45,513 nt of DNA from an uncultured Clostridia bacterium. Its GTDB lineage: Bacteria > Bacillota > Clostridia > Christensenellales > Pumilibacteraceae. Shown here in pieces: positions 7,338-15,218 of this stretch (within the stretch, counting starts at the first letter, position 1; the number at the start of each line of letters is the position of its first letter). The notes beneath the pieces were generated by a model, which did not search any database, was not told the DNA's origin, and saw nothing but the letters and a program-made list of their open reading frames with translations. Where the stretch lies: positions 1 through 45,513 of the forward strand of contig CAMUAL010000014.1 of the NCBI GenBank assembly GCA_947086925.1, read 5' to 3'. The translations under genes were made by a program, and so were the position numbers.

Positions 7338-9029
7338 TCAAATTTCGGATAAAAGCTTTTGCGCTTTTTCCGATATTTTTTTAAGCGCGCCTTGCTTAAA
7401 CGGCGAATTAAGACCCGCCTCGGTTACAAGCGCGGGAAATTCCTTTTCGCCGCCTTGTTTCAATAAGTTTGTATAGGCATTAAACGCCTTGTCGAAGTTC
7501 TCTCTGCTTGCAAAAAGGAATTGAAGCGCAACCGACTGCGCAAGACAGTAATCTATATAGTACATGGGGCTTTCGTAAATGTGCATTTGATACTGCCATC
7601 TTGTGCCGTTTTCGATATACGGAATCCCTTTAACCGATAGCCACGGACGAAATTCCGATTCCAACTTGTTCCAAAGTTCGTTGCGCTCGGCTTTGGTCAT
7701 ATCGGGATTTTTGTATACGAGTTCTTGAAAGTAGTCGACGATAGTGCCGTAGGGAATAAAGCTAAGCGCGTCGGCTATGTGCGAGTATTTGTAATCGCGC
7801 GCGCGTTCTCCGAAGAATTTGTCTATATATTTATGACAGAAAAATTCCATGCTCATAGAGTGGGTTTCGGCGGTTTCCATGCCGCCCACGTTAAGTTCTA
7901 AGTCGTGATTCTGTTTGTAAATTTCGTATTCGGCAAACGCGTGACCCGCCTCGTGTGTAAGCACGTCTACGTCTGCGCTCGTTCCGTTGAAGTTTGCCAA
8001 AATAAACGGCTGTCGGTAATCGGAAAACGAAGTGCAGTAGCCGCCGCCCCATTTGCCCTCGCGGGGGAATACGTCGAACGCATCGGTTGCAACCATGTAG
8101 TCGAAAAATTCGCCCGTTTCGTCGCTCATACTGCGGTACATGTCACGCGCCGCTTTAAACATATGTTCGGCGTCTATCACGGGCGCGGGGTTTCCGCACG
8201 TAAAATACGTGTCGTTGTCGTACAGCATAAAATCGGATATATTAAGCCGTTTCGCAACGGCCTCTTTAAGTTTGGTTACTGCGGGTACAATGTCGCGCAA
8301 CACGTTTTCGCGGAACGCTTTAATATCGGAGCGGTTGTACGAAATACGCCCCATAAGATTGTCGCCGAGTTCCGAATAGTCGTTATAGCCCAAAACACGG
8401 GCGGTTTGCGTGCGCACCTTCACAAGTCGGTCGTAAATATCGTCGAGCTTGTCGCCGATTGTGCCGAGAGTGTTGCCGAGCGCGTCGTACGCGGATTTGC
8501 GCACTGCGCGGTCTTTATCGGTGAAATATTTTTTCAGGGCGGAAAGGGGGAGTTTTTCGCCGTTGTACTCGAACAAAGTTTCCGCCATGAGCTTTGTGTA
8601 CTCGGTTATTATCTTGTTTTCTTCTATTTTGTACGGAACAGCTTTGTCAGACGTGCACTTAACGCTGAGCTCGTAATGTCTGATTACAAGCGGATTAAGA
8701 TACTTTTCCGCTTCTTTTACGTGCGGATTTTTTAAAAATTCACGCTGAAATTTTACATATTCGGCATCGATTTTCGGTCCAGTCTCGTCGTAATAATCTT
8801 TTTCGGCAGTGTAAAAACCGTCGCGAGTATTTAAAGTGAACCGCGCAAACGAAAGCGATGCCATGCTCGAAAAGTGCAACAGCGGCTTTAAGCACTTTTG
8901 CCTTAGCTCGGCAAGCTCACATCCGCTTTTTGCTTTTGCGACTTCGGCCGTGCATGTTTGTATCTCTTTTATAACGTAATCCGCATTCACTCTCTCGTAA
9001 GGCAAATCGCCGACTTTTTGCAATTCCAT
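7338..9029 (-). CDS. M3 family oligoendopeptidase (PepF type)
   Basis: This cytosolic zinc metallopeptidase of 563 residues is expected to cut short peptides. The zinc motif HEAGH is at residues 359-363, followed about 25 residues later by GGMETAETHSMSMEF, which carries the third zinc ligand Glu. The C-terminal Tyr-rich segment ESPMYYIDYCLAQ is typical of the M3B branch. The start at 9029 is supported by AAGGAG 6-8 bases upstream; a longer in-frame start would lie over the promoter leader. The promoter is TTGACG-17-TATAAT at 9100-9072. The peptide substrate preference cannot be read from sequence. Confidence 0.94.
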   Translation of the reverse strand: MELQKVGDLPYERVNADYVIKEIQTCTAEVAKAKSGCELAELRQKCLKPLLHFSSMASLSFARFTLNTRDGFYTAEKDYYDETGPKIDAEYVKFQREFLKNPHVKEAEKYLNPLVIRHYELSVKCTSDKAVPYKIEENKIITEYTKLMAETLFEYNGEKLPLSALKKYFTDKDRAVRKSAYDALGNTLGTIGDKLDDIYDRLVKVRTQTARVLGYNDYSELGDNLMGRISYNRSDIKAFRENVLRDIVPAVTKLKEAVAKRLNISDFMLYDNDTYFTCGNPAPVIDAEHMFKAARDMYRSMSDETGEFFDYMVATDAFDVFPREGKWGGGYCTSFSDYRQPFILANFNGTSADVDVLTHEAGHAFAEYEIYKQNHDLELNVGGMETAETHSMSMEFFCHKYIDKFFGERARDYKYSHIADALSFIPYGTIVDYFQELVYKNPDMTKAERNELWNKLESEFRPWLSVKGIPYIENGTRWQYQMHIYESPMYYIDYCLAQSVALQFLFASRENFDKAFNAYTNLLKQGGEKEFPALVTEAGLNSPFKQGALKKISEKAQKLLSEI

Positions 9030-9071
9030 AATAAACTCCTTTTTACATAAACAGGTTAATCTTTTATAAGA

Positions 9072-9100
9072 ATTATACAGCGTCACGATAAATCCGTCAA
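9072..9100 (-). promoter_or_regulatory. Promoter of the M3 peptidase gene
   Basis: Minus strand TTGACG (9100-9095), 17-bp spacer, TATAAT (9077-9072). Confidence 0.8.
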
Positions 9101-9138
9101 GCGACGCCGCACGATTTGCAATTACCGAATAATACGCA

Positions 9139-9147
9139 TGCTATAAA
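9139..9147 (+). promoter_or_regulatory. Extended -10 promoter before the deacetylase gene
   Basis: TGcTATAAA (9139-9147) is an extended -10 element with only a poor -35. The start would fall near 9154, only about 8 nt before the ATG at 9162. No ribosome binding site is visible, so the mRNA may be nearly leaderless. Confidence 0.5.
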
Positions 9148-9161
9148 AAGATACTAACAAT

Positions 9162-9977
9162 ATGAAAAAGTGCACATGTATCATGGTGTTAATGCTGTGG
9201 CTGTCTCTTTCGGGCTTCGCACCCGTACAAGACAGCAGACGCGTTCCCGTTATAATGTATCATTCGGTGTGTCGCACAAACGTGGGCGAATACGTAATTT
9301 CGCCCGATACGCTCATAAGCGATTTGGAATATTTGCGAAAAAGAGGGTACAAAACCGTATTTATGCGTGACATAATAAGCTATTGCGAGGGAAAAACCGA
9401 GCTTCCCGAAAAACCCGTTGTACTTACTTTCGACGACGGCTTTTATAACAATCTTTTTTACGTGGATAAAATTGCCGAAAAATACGGAGTTAAATATACC
9501 GTAAGCGTAGTGGGCAGTTACGTGCGCGCCGAAGCAGGGCAAACGAAACGAAGCCCTGTGTATTCGTATTTAAGCTCCGCCGAAATCGGTAAACTAAGTG
9601 CGGGCGGGCGCGCGGAAATAGCAAACCATACGTACGATATGCACCGCTCGTCGCCGCGTAAGGGGGTAAGGCGTAAAAAGAGCGAAAGCTACGACGAGTA
9701 CCGCACCGCGCTCATTTACGACAGCGAAAAATGCCGCACGCTCATTTACGAGGCATGCGGCTTTAAAACGAACGTGTTTACTTATCCGTTCGGCTGTTAC
9801 AGCACGGGTACAAAAGATATTTTGCACGAACTCGGCTACCGTGCGATTCTTACCTGCAAAGGGGGCATAAACGTGTTTACAAAGGGTAAGACCGACGGGC
9901 TCGACTGCGTTATGCGTTACAACCGCCACGGCAAATCGGACACAAAGGAATTTTTCGAAAAAATAAAAGTGCTGTAA
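9162..9977 (+). CDS. Polysaccharide deacetylase (NodB domain), exported
   Basis: NodB-type deacetylases remove N- or O-acetyl groups from peptidoglycan or other surface glycans. The 271-residue product has an N-terminal hydrophobic segment (residues 6-21) that looks like a signal peptide or anchor, then VPVIMYHSV, the metal-binding TFDDG at 89-93 (Asp91, Asp92) and NHTYDMH at 155-161 (His156, His161), followed by FTYPFGCY, the usual motif 3. All catalytic positions look intact. The gene abuts the convergent ppa gene with no spacer. The start lacks a ribosome binding site (see the promoter entry), so the exact N-terminus is less certain than the rest. Confidence 0.9.
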   Translation: MKKCTCIMVLMLWLSLSGFAPVQDSRRVPVIMYHSVCRTNVGEYVISPDTLISDLEYLRKRGYKTVFMRDIISYCEGKTELPEKPVVLTFDDGFYNNLFYVDKIAEKYGVKYTVSVVGSYVRAEAGQTKRSPVYSYLSSAEIGKLSAGGRAEIANHTYDMHRSSPRKGVRRKKSESYDEYRTALIYDSEKCRTLIYEACGFKTNVFTYPFGCYSTGTKDILHELGYRAILTCKGGINVFTKGKTDGLDCVMRYNRHGKSDTKEFFEKIKVL

Positions 9978-10508
9978 TTACTTTTTATACTTTTTGTTAT
10001 AGTTTGCAATGCAGGTTTCTATTATTTCCAAAGCGGCTTTGCGGTCGGCGACTTCGTTTACCGCCGTTTGCTTGTTTTCGAGCTGTTTGTAAACCGAAAA
10101 GAAGTGCCGCATTTCCTCGAACACGTGCGACGGCAGTTCCGATATATCTTTGTGTTCGTTGTATGTGGGGTCGTTAAAAGGTATTGCTATAATTTTTTCG
10201 TCGTTCGCGCCGTTATCGAGCATAGTTATAACTCCTATTGGGTAACAGCGCACCATGCTTAGCGGCTCTAAGCTTTCGCTGCAAAGCACGAGCACGTCGA
10301 GCGGGTCGCCGTCGTCCGAAAGAGTGCGGGGAATGAACCCGTAATTCGCGGGGTAGTGGGTGGACGTGTAAAGTATGCGGTCGAGAATCAAAAGCCCCGT
10401 TTCTTTGTCGAGTTCGTATTTTTGCTTGTATCCTTTGGGAATCTCTATAACCCCTATAAAATCCTCGGGCGAAATTCTTTCGGGATTGATGTCGTGCCAT
10501 ATATTCAT
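9978..10508 (-). CDS. ppa: Inorganic pyrophosphatase, family I
   Basis: Hydrolyses pyrophosphate to phosphate and so pulls biosynthetic reactions forward, in the cytosol. The family I signature DDGDPLDVLV is at residues 65-74, preceded by HYPANYGFIP, and IPFNDPTYNEHKDI follows. The 176-residue length is standard for soluble magnesium-dependent enzymes. AAGGAG lies about 13 bases before the ATG at 10508, a rather long spacing. The presence of a soluble PPase argues against sole reliance on a membrane pyrophosphatase. Its stop codon directly abuts that of the convergent deacetylase gene. Confidence 0.96.
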   Translation of the reverse strand: MNIWHDINPERISPEDFIGVIEIPKGYKQKYELDKETGLLILDRILYTSTHYPANYGFIPRTLSDDGDPLDVLVLCSESLEPLSMVRCYPIGVITMLDNGANDEKIIAIPFNDPTYNEHKDISELPSHVFEEMRHFFSVYKQLENKQTAVNEVADRKAALEIIETCIANYNKKYKK

Positions 10509-10589
10509 AAATATGTACTCTCCTTATTTATTTTTTACGGATATATTTTTGCCGTTATACTTGCGCATAATATATGCGGAGGCCGAGTT

Positions 10590-10718
10590 ATGAAAAACAC
10601 AGAAGAAATTTTAAAGTGTCCCGAATCCGACCCTTTGGGGAGTTATACGGGCATTGTGGTTGACGAATACGGAAATCCCGTGTACGAAAAACCCGTGCAA
10701 GACGCCGACGATTTATAA
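10590..10718 (+). CDS. Small 42-residue protein of unknown function
   Basis: A 43-codon reading frame starts at an ATG preceded by GGAGG (10578-10582) at ideal spacing. A possible promoter (TTTACG-16-TATACT, about 10528-10555) lies upstream. The product begins MKNTEEILKCPESDP, contains GSYTG and ends PVQDADDL; it is acidic, with no TM segment and a single Cys. I have the impression that short proteins with an SDP-x-GSYTG centre and a PVQDADDL-like end recur in Clostridia, but I cannot verify this here. It faces cls tail to tail with a 3-bp gap. The perfect ribosome site and the coding-like sequence make it a real gene; the role is unknown. Confidence 0.75.
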   Translation: MKNTEEILKCPESDPLGSYTGIVVDEYGNPVYEKPVQDADDL

Positions 10719-10721
10719 GCC

Positions 10722-12260
10722 TTAAAGCAACGGCGCAAACAGTCTGAGTACCGAGCGCGTAAGTTTTGTTATGGCGCGCACGTCGGTTGCTTCGGCGTAG
10801 GTTATTTCCTTGCACTTTTCGAGTGTCTTTAAGTAGTCCGCTTTAATATCGGCTATTTGCGGCACTCCGTACATAAACGCGCCGCATTCGTAGTGAAGAT
10901 AAAACGAGCGGTAATCGAGATTGCATGTTCCAACGTAGGCAATCGAATCGTCGCAAACCGCGCTTTTTGCATGTACGAATCCCGGAATATATTCGTAAAT
11001 TTTAACTCCCGCGTTAAGCAGAACGGGGTAAAACGAGCGCGACATTATAAACACGAGCTTTTTGTCGGGTATGTGCGGCATAATGATTTTCACGTCTACG
11101 CCGCTCTGCGCCGCCACGCACAGTGCCGTAATAAATTCGTTGTCGGGTATCAGGTACGGAGTGGTCAGGTAAATATAGCGGTCTGCGTTTGTTATCATCG
11201 ACATAAGACCTTTTTCTATAACCTGCATGTTTCCGTCGGGCGCCGACGAAAGCGGCTGAACGTATCCTTTAATACCGTTCGGCTTTTCGGTAAGCTCGGG
11301 CAGAAATTCCTTTACGTTTATAAGCTGTCGTTCGCAAAGCATCCAGAACTGCATGAACATTATCGTAAACGACTGCGCGGCGTTGCCCTGAATGCGTATG
11401 GCGGTATCTTTCCAATGTCCGTAACGGTCTACTTCGTTAATGTATTCGTCGGCAAGATTCAGTCCGCCGGTATAAGCGATTTTACCGTCTATAACGGTAA
11501 TCTTGCGGTGGGTGCGGTTATTCATGCGAATATTGAAAGTAGGCTTTATTTTGTTGAAAATGTGCACCTTTATGCCCATTGCAAGAAGCTTTTTTCGGTA
11601 ATTCGCAGGCAAGGTGAAAAGACACCCCATATCGTCGTAAATAAGACGCACGTCCACGCCCTCGTTTACTTTGCGCTTTAAAACTTCCAAAACCGAGTTC
11701 CAACATTTGCCGCGCTCGATTATAAAGTACTCCATAAAAATGTAACGCTCGGCTTTTTCGAGGTCGCAAAGCAACGCCTTTAAAAAGTCTTCGCCGGACG
11801 GATAATAACTTACTTCGGTGTTGTTATATGCGGGAAAGTTGCCCGTTTCGGATATAAGCGAAGCGATTTTATGCTCGTCGAGCGGCAGAGTGCTTATACA
11901 TTCGGCGGAAATTTCGTGCGCGTCCGAATACCCGCTTACGCTGTCGCGGTTTATAAGTGCGAGTCTTTTGCGGTCTTTGCGTCTGAGACGCGCCGTTCTA
12001 CCGAACGAAATGTACATCATGCCGCCGAACAAAGGCACCAAAAGTATGGGAATTACCCACGCAAGCTTGTATCCGGGATTTGCGTTTTTTCCCATTACGA
12101 ACAGGCAGACGAAAAGACTCAGCAGACTGAAACTCACGTAAACCCATGCCGATATTTGCGACAGAGCGAGTAGCAGTGCCATGGTAAACACCACTTGCAG
12201 TAAAAAGAAGAAAGCGGTAACAACTATTTTATTTGTAATAATTTTAAACAGCTTTTTCAT
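10722..12260 (-). CDS. cls: Cardiolipin synthase
   Basis: Joins two phosphatidylglycerol molecules to make cardiolipin at the membrane. The 512-residue product has two N-terminal TM helices and two phospholipase-D motifs: HRKITVID in the first half (about residues 225-232) and HAKSAVCD in the second (about 404-411), each with the His-x-Lys-x4-Asp pattern. Length is typical of bacterial Cls. The ATG at 12260 is used although no ribosome binding site precedes it: the promoter TTGATA-17-TATAAT ends 7 bases upstream, so the transcript should begin at or next to the ATG. An upstream TTG in the same frame (12296) lies inside the -35 box and is rejected as a start. Confidence 0.93.
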   Translation of the reverse strand: MKKLFKIITNKIVVTAFFFLLQVVFTMALLLALSQISAWVYVSFSLLSLFVCLFVMGKNANPGYKLAWVIPILLVPLFGGMMYISFGRTARLRRKDRKRLALINRDSVSGYSDAHEISAECISTLPLDEHKIASLISETGNFPAYNNTEVSYYPSGEDFLKALLCDLEKAERYIFMEYFIIERGKCWNSVLEVLKRKVNEGVDVRLIYDDMGCLFTLPANYRKKLLAMGIKVHIFNKIKPTFNIRMNNRTHRKITVIDGKIAYTGGLNLADEYINEVDRYGHWKDTAIRIQGNAAQSFTIMFMQFWMLCERQLINVKEFLPELTEKPNGIKGYVQPLSSAPDGNMQVIEKGLMSMITNADRYIYLTTPYLIPDNEFITALCVAAQSGVDVKIIMPHIPDKKLVFIMSRSFYPVLLNAGVKIYEYIPGFVHAKSAVCDDSIAYVGTCNLDYRSFYLHYECGAFMYGVPQIADIKADYLKTLEKCKEITYAEATDVRAITKLTRSVLRLFAPLL

Positions 12261-12267
12261 TGAGATT

Positions 12268-12296
12268 ATTATAGCACCGAATAACGTAAATATCAA
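12268..12296 (-). promoter_or_regulatory. Promoter of cls, predicted to give a leaderless mRNA
   Basis: Minus strand TTGATA (12296-12291), 17-bp spacer, TATAAT (12273-12268), then AATCTCA and the ATG at 12260. A start 6-8 bases after the -10 box coincides with the initiation codon. Confidence 0.75.
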
Positions 12297-12375
12297 TTAT
12301 TTTTATCATTTTGTTGCTTTGCCCGACATAGGTTATTATTTTAAACGCGCCGAACCTCGGCAGTACTTTAAAAGC

Positions 12376-12404
12376 TTGCTTTTGTCGTTTTTTAATGATA
12401 TAAT
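12376..12404 (+). promoter_or_regulatory. Promoter of the 12411 gene, predicted leaderless
   Basis: TTGCTT (12376-12381), 17-bp spacer, TATAAT (12399-12404) with an extended TGa. Six bases separate the -10 box from the ATG at 12411, and there is no ribosome binding site. Confidence 0.7.
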
Positions 12405-12410
12405 AAGCGC

Positions 12411-12785
12411 ATGGATAAACACAGGCTAAAACGCGCGCTCGCAATAACCGCGCTCGTGTTCATTTTCATCTTTACCGTTTCGTTTGTTGTGTTTTTGGCT
12501 GTGCCCGACATTCTCAACGGCGCGCTCGGCTATCTGTGCCTTATTACGTTTTTATTCGGGGTGGGCTTGTTTATTATCGTCAAGTATATTCTCAAAGACA
12601 AAGAGCCGCCCGAGTATCTTCCGAGCGAACTGCCCGATGACGGCGACGAAACGGATGACGAAGCTAACGTCGGTGAAGACGACAGTGAAAACAGCTTAAA
12701 ATCCGACGACTCTGACGCGTCCGATAGAGTTGCCGAAAACGGGCAAAGTGTTTCGCGCGGCGACGGGGCGGACGGCGACGATTAA
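12411..12785 (+). CDS. Small membrane protein with acidic C-terminal tail
   Basis: I do not recognise a family. The 124-residue product has two hydrophobic segments (about residues 10-30 and 40-60) forming a hairpin and then a roughly 60-residue tail dominated by Asp, Glu and Ser, ending RGDGADGDD. The tail is likely disordered; charge distribution (basic MDKHRLKR start) suggests that both ends are cytosolic. It is divergent from cls with 150 bp between the start codons, and its stop overlaps that of the convergent gene by 4 bp in a TTAA palindrome. Its transcript is probably leaderless. Confidence 0.7.
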   Translation: MDKHRLKRALAITALVFIFIFTVSFVVFLAVPDILNGALGYLCLITFLFGVGLFIIVKYILKDKEPPEYLPSELPDDGDETDDEANVGEDDSENSLKSDDSDASDRVAENGQSVSRGDGADGDD

Positions 12786-13561
12786 GTTTCCCGTTTGCGT
12801 TTAAAGCGCATAGTTACGTCTATGCGGCAAAGAAGCGCGAGCGTGATACATATTGCCGATATGCAAACATAGTACACGCCGTGCGGAACGAAGCCCGCAA
12901 ACATAAGCATAACTATTGCCGTAAAAAGATAACCGCGTGCGTTTTCGCGCCGCAGAGTTGCGGTAAGAGCCTCTTTGACTTTGCGTTTCGGTTTGTCGAG
13001 CGAAAGAGTTTCGGTGGGTGCGAAGTTAAGGTGCGAATAAAAATCGTACACCTTTTCGAAGTCCCAAATTTCGGTTGCGGGAGATTTGAGCAGAGCCGCA
13101 GTGCTCGAAGTTTCGGGTTCGCCCCCGTATGCCGACAGTATTACAAGACGCTCCGCACCCGACTGCGCGGCGGCGGCATACGCCGATGCAAGAGTCGCAA
13201 AAGAGATTTTTTCGGGAATCAGCTTAACGAGAAAAGCGGTTGTACCCGAAAATATAAACCCGTTTTTTTCGACTGCGGTATGCTTGTTGGAAATTGCTTT
13301 CATAGTAAAGTCATGAGCGTACTCGGGCGGCGAAAAAACGAATTTGTTTAAAAGTTCGTTAAGCTTGCGGCGGCGGCGTTTGGGCAGACGGCGTTTAGCC
13401 GAAATCTTGCCCGTAAAATACGTCACTGCGGCGGCGGCTGTGATTGCCGCCGAAACGGTAACGGCGGCACTTTGCGTAAAATAGCTTGCTATTGCGGCAA
13501 AAAGAAGCCACGATGCCGCAAACGTAAGAATGGTATCCAAAATTACAGACGGTTTTTTCAT
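12782..13561 (-). CDS. Membrane protein of unknown function with central soluble domain
   Basis: The 259-residue product has two hydrophobic segments at the N-terminus (about 8-26 and 30-48), a basic stretch (KRRLPKRRRRK), a soluble central domain of about 130 residues, and two more hydrophobic segments near the C-terminus. The central domain, with GFIFSGTTAFLVKL and then AERLVILSAYGG, is alpha/beta-like and faintly resembles membrane-tethered nuclease-type domains, but no catalytic motif is secure, so I give no function. The start at 13561 is preferred because it opens on a typical membrane segment; ribosome binding is weak and the start lies inside a 7-bp inverted repeat. Confidence 0.65.
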   Translation of the reverse strand: MKKPSVILDTILTFAASWLLFAAIASYFTQSAAVTVSAAITAAAAVTYFTGKISAKRRLPKRRRRKLNELLNKFVFSPPEYAHDFTMKAISNKHTAVEKNGFIFSGTTAFLVKLIPEKISFATLASAYAAAAQSGAERLVILSAYGGEPETSSTAALLKSPATEIWDFEKVYDFYSHLNFAPTETLSLDKPKRKVKEALTATLRRENARGYLFTAIVMLMFAGFVPHGVYYVCISAICITLALLCRIDVTMRFKRKRET

Positions 13562-13582
13562 ATCGGGTATTATTTCCCGATA
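13561..13582. repeat. Inverted repeat between divergent genes (operator candidate)
   Basis: TATCGGG (13561-13567) and CCCGATA (13576-13582) form a perfect 7-bp dyad with an 8-bp centre. It covers the start of the minus-strand membrane gene and lies 28 bp before sua5, so a bound regulator or an RNA hairpin could act on either gene. Confidence 0.4.
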
Positions 13583-13609
13583 AATACATTTAAAACATAA
13601 GGAACACAA

Positions 13610-14614
13610 ATGAATACCGAAATACTCAGTCCCACAGACGAGAATATAAACAAATGCGCCAAAGAAATCCGTTGCGGCTCCGTTGTCGCTTTTCCGACCG
13701 AAACGGTGTACGGACTCGGGGCGAACGCGTTTAACGAAACAGCGGTAAAAAAGATATTCGAAGTAAAGGGGCGTCCGAGCGATAATCCTTTAATAGTTCA
13801 TATAGCAAGTTTCGACGACGTTAAAAAGGTTGCGGCAGAAGTTCCCGCGCTTGCCCAAAAGGTAATGCGCAAATTTATGCCGGGACCCATAACGGTGGTA
13901 TTGAAAAAGCGACCCGAGATTCCCGATTGCGTAACCGCCGGACTCGGCACCGTGGGCGTGAGAATGCCCGCGCACGCAGTGTGCCGCAACTTTTTGAAAT
14001 CGTGCGCAACGCCCGTTGCGGCTCCGAGTGCGAATTTAAGCACCCGACCTTCGCCCACGAAGGCTTCGCACGTTCTGCGCGACTTAAAAGGCAAAATAGA
14101 GTACATATTAAACGGTGGAAGCTGTAAAGTCGGCGTAGAGTCTACCATTATCGATTTGAGCGGCAAAACCCCCAAACTTCTGCGTGCGGGCGGCATTTCC
14201 AAGGAAGAACTTCAAGAGGTTTGCGGCTGTGAAATCGAGATTGCGGCGGGCGGTACGGTGGCACTGAGTCCCGGTATGAAGTACAAGCATTATGCGCCGA
14301 AAGCCGCGGTTTATTTTTCTGCCTATTACGATGGCATGGTAAGCGGCATAATCCGCAATTACGACATACTTGCCGATAAAGGCAATCGCACGGTTATTCT
14401 CTCACTCGGCAAAAACGCGGATAAGTACGGGCAACGAAACGTGTACGATATGGGAGACGACGTGCGCGGCTATGCGCATAATCTGTTTGCTTCGTTGAGG
14501 CGCGCCGACAAAGACGGATACGACGCGGTAATAGCCGAGGGAGTTCCGTCCGACGGCATAGGCGCGGCGATAATAAACCGACTCGTAAAAGCGAGCGGCG
14601 GCAAGATAATATAA
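13610..14614 (+). CDS. sua5: L-threonylcarbamoyladenylate synthase (Sua5/YwlC)
   Basis: Makes threonylcarbamoyl-AMP from threonine, bicarbonate and ATP, the first step of the t6A37 modification of ANN-decoding tRNAs. The YrdC domain occupies residues 1 to about 205, with the KxR region, FPTETVYGLGANA, KGRPSDNPLIVHI, VRMPAH and VAAPSANLSTRPSPT all visible. A linker and the C-terminal Sua5 domain (to residue 334) follow, so this is the long form. AAGGA lies 7-8 bases before the ATG. It starts the sua5-ywlE-rpiB series that has the same order in Bacillus subtilis. Confidence 0.95.
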   Translation: MNTEILSPTDENINKCAKEIRCGSVVAFPTETVYGLGANAFNETAVKKIFEVKGRPSDNPLIVHIASFDDVKKVAAEVPALAQKVMRKFMPGPITVVLKKRPEIPDCVTAGLGTVGVRMPAHAVCRNFLKSCATPVAAPSANLSTRPSPTKASHVLRDLKGKIEYILNGGSCKVGVESTIIDLSGKTPKLLRAGGISKEELQEVCGCEIEIAAGGTVALSPGMKYKHYAPKAAVYFSAYYDGMVSGIIRNYDILADKGNRTVILSLGKNADKYGQRNVYDMGDDVRGYAHNLFASLRRADKDGYDAVIAEGVPSDGIGAAIINRLVKASGGKII

Positions 14615-14661
14615 CGTAAGTCGGTTATTATAACGGCATTATAAAAAGTAAGGTGACGGTT

Positions 14662-15138
14662 ATGGCAAAAAGGCAGACGGTTAAAAAGAAAAACGTGATT
14701 TTCGTTTGCACGGGCAATACGTGTCGCAGTCCGATGGCGGAAAATATCTTCAAAAGCTATCTCGGCAAAAAGCGCAAGCTTTCGCGCTACAACGTAAGCA
14801 GTGCGGGACTCGGAGTAAACAGCGGCGACTCCATGACGGATAACGCGATTTCCGCGCTTAAAATGCTGAAAATCACGGTACGCAAAAAACATGCGGCGCA
14901 TTTGCTTACAGTCGATGAGGCGAAAAACGCGGATTTAATAGTGTGCATGACGGCGTCGCATAAATTTACGTTGAGGGAATTCGGCGACAAAGTGAAAACT
15001 GTTGGCGAAATTACGGGTGCGCACGACGTGCCCGATCCGTACGGCGGAGATTTGAACGAATATCTTAAAACAGCCGAGTATCTTATGTATGCGTGCGACG
15101 ATATTCTTACGGTTGCCGAGAGTATCGGTAACACATAA
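14662..15138 (+). CDS. ywlE: Low-molecular-weight protein phosphatase (YwlE type)
   Basis: Removes phosphate from tyrosine or, as for B. subtilis YwlE, from arginine in proteins. The P-loop VCTGNTCRSP has the nucleophile Cys16 and Arg22, and the general-acid Asp125 lies in DPYG. Thr at the second P-loop position is the feature associated with arginine-phosphatase specificity in YwlE, so that activity is likely but not proven. The ATG at 14662 is chosen over a GTG at 14653, which sits inside the AAGGTGA ribosome site. 158 residues is normal. No McsB arginine kinase is in the window. Confidence 0.92.
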   Translation: MAKRQTVKKKNVIFVCTGNTCRSPMAENIFKSYLGKKRKLSRYNVSSAGLGVNSGDSMTDNAISALKMLKITVRKKHAAHLLTVDEAKNADLIVCMTASHKFTLREFGDKVKTVGEITGAHDVPDPYGGDLNEYLKTAEYLMYACDDILTVAESIGNT

Positions 15139-15155
15139 AATTTACATAAAATTTC

Positions 15156-15184
15156 TTGCAAAAATTTCGCTTTTGTGGTATTAT
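15156..15184 (+). promoter_or_regulatory. Promoter before rpiB and the V-ATPase operon
   Basis: TTGCAA (15156-15161), 17-bp spacer, TATTAT (15179-15184), directly followed by an overlapping TATAAT-like sequence. It is the only clear promoter between ywlE and the ATPase genes, so it probably serves rpiB together with the operon. Confidence 0.65.
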
Positions 15185-15218
15185 AATATTTATACGGATT
15201 AACAAAGAGGATTTGACT

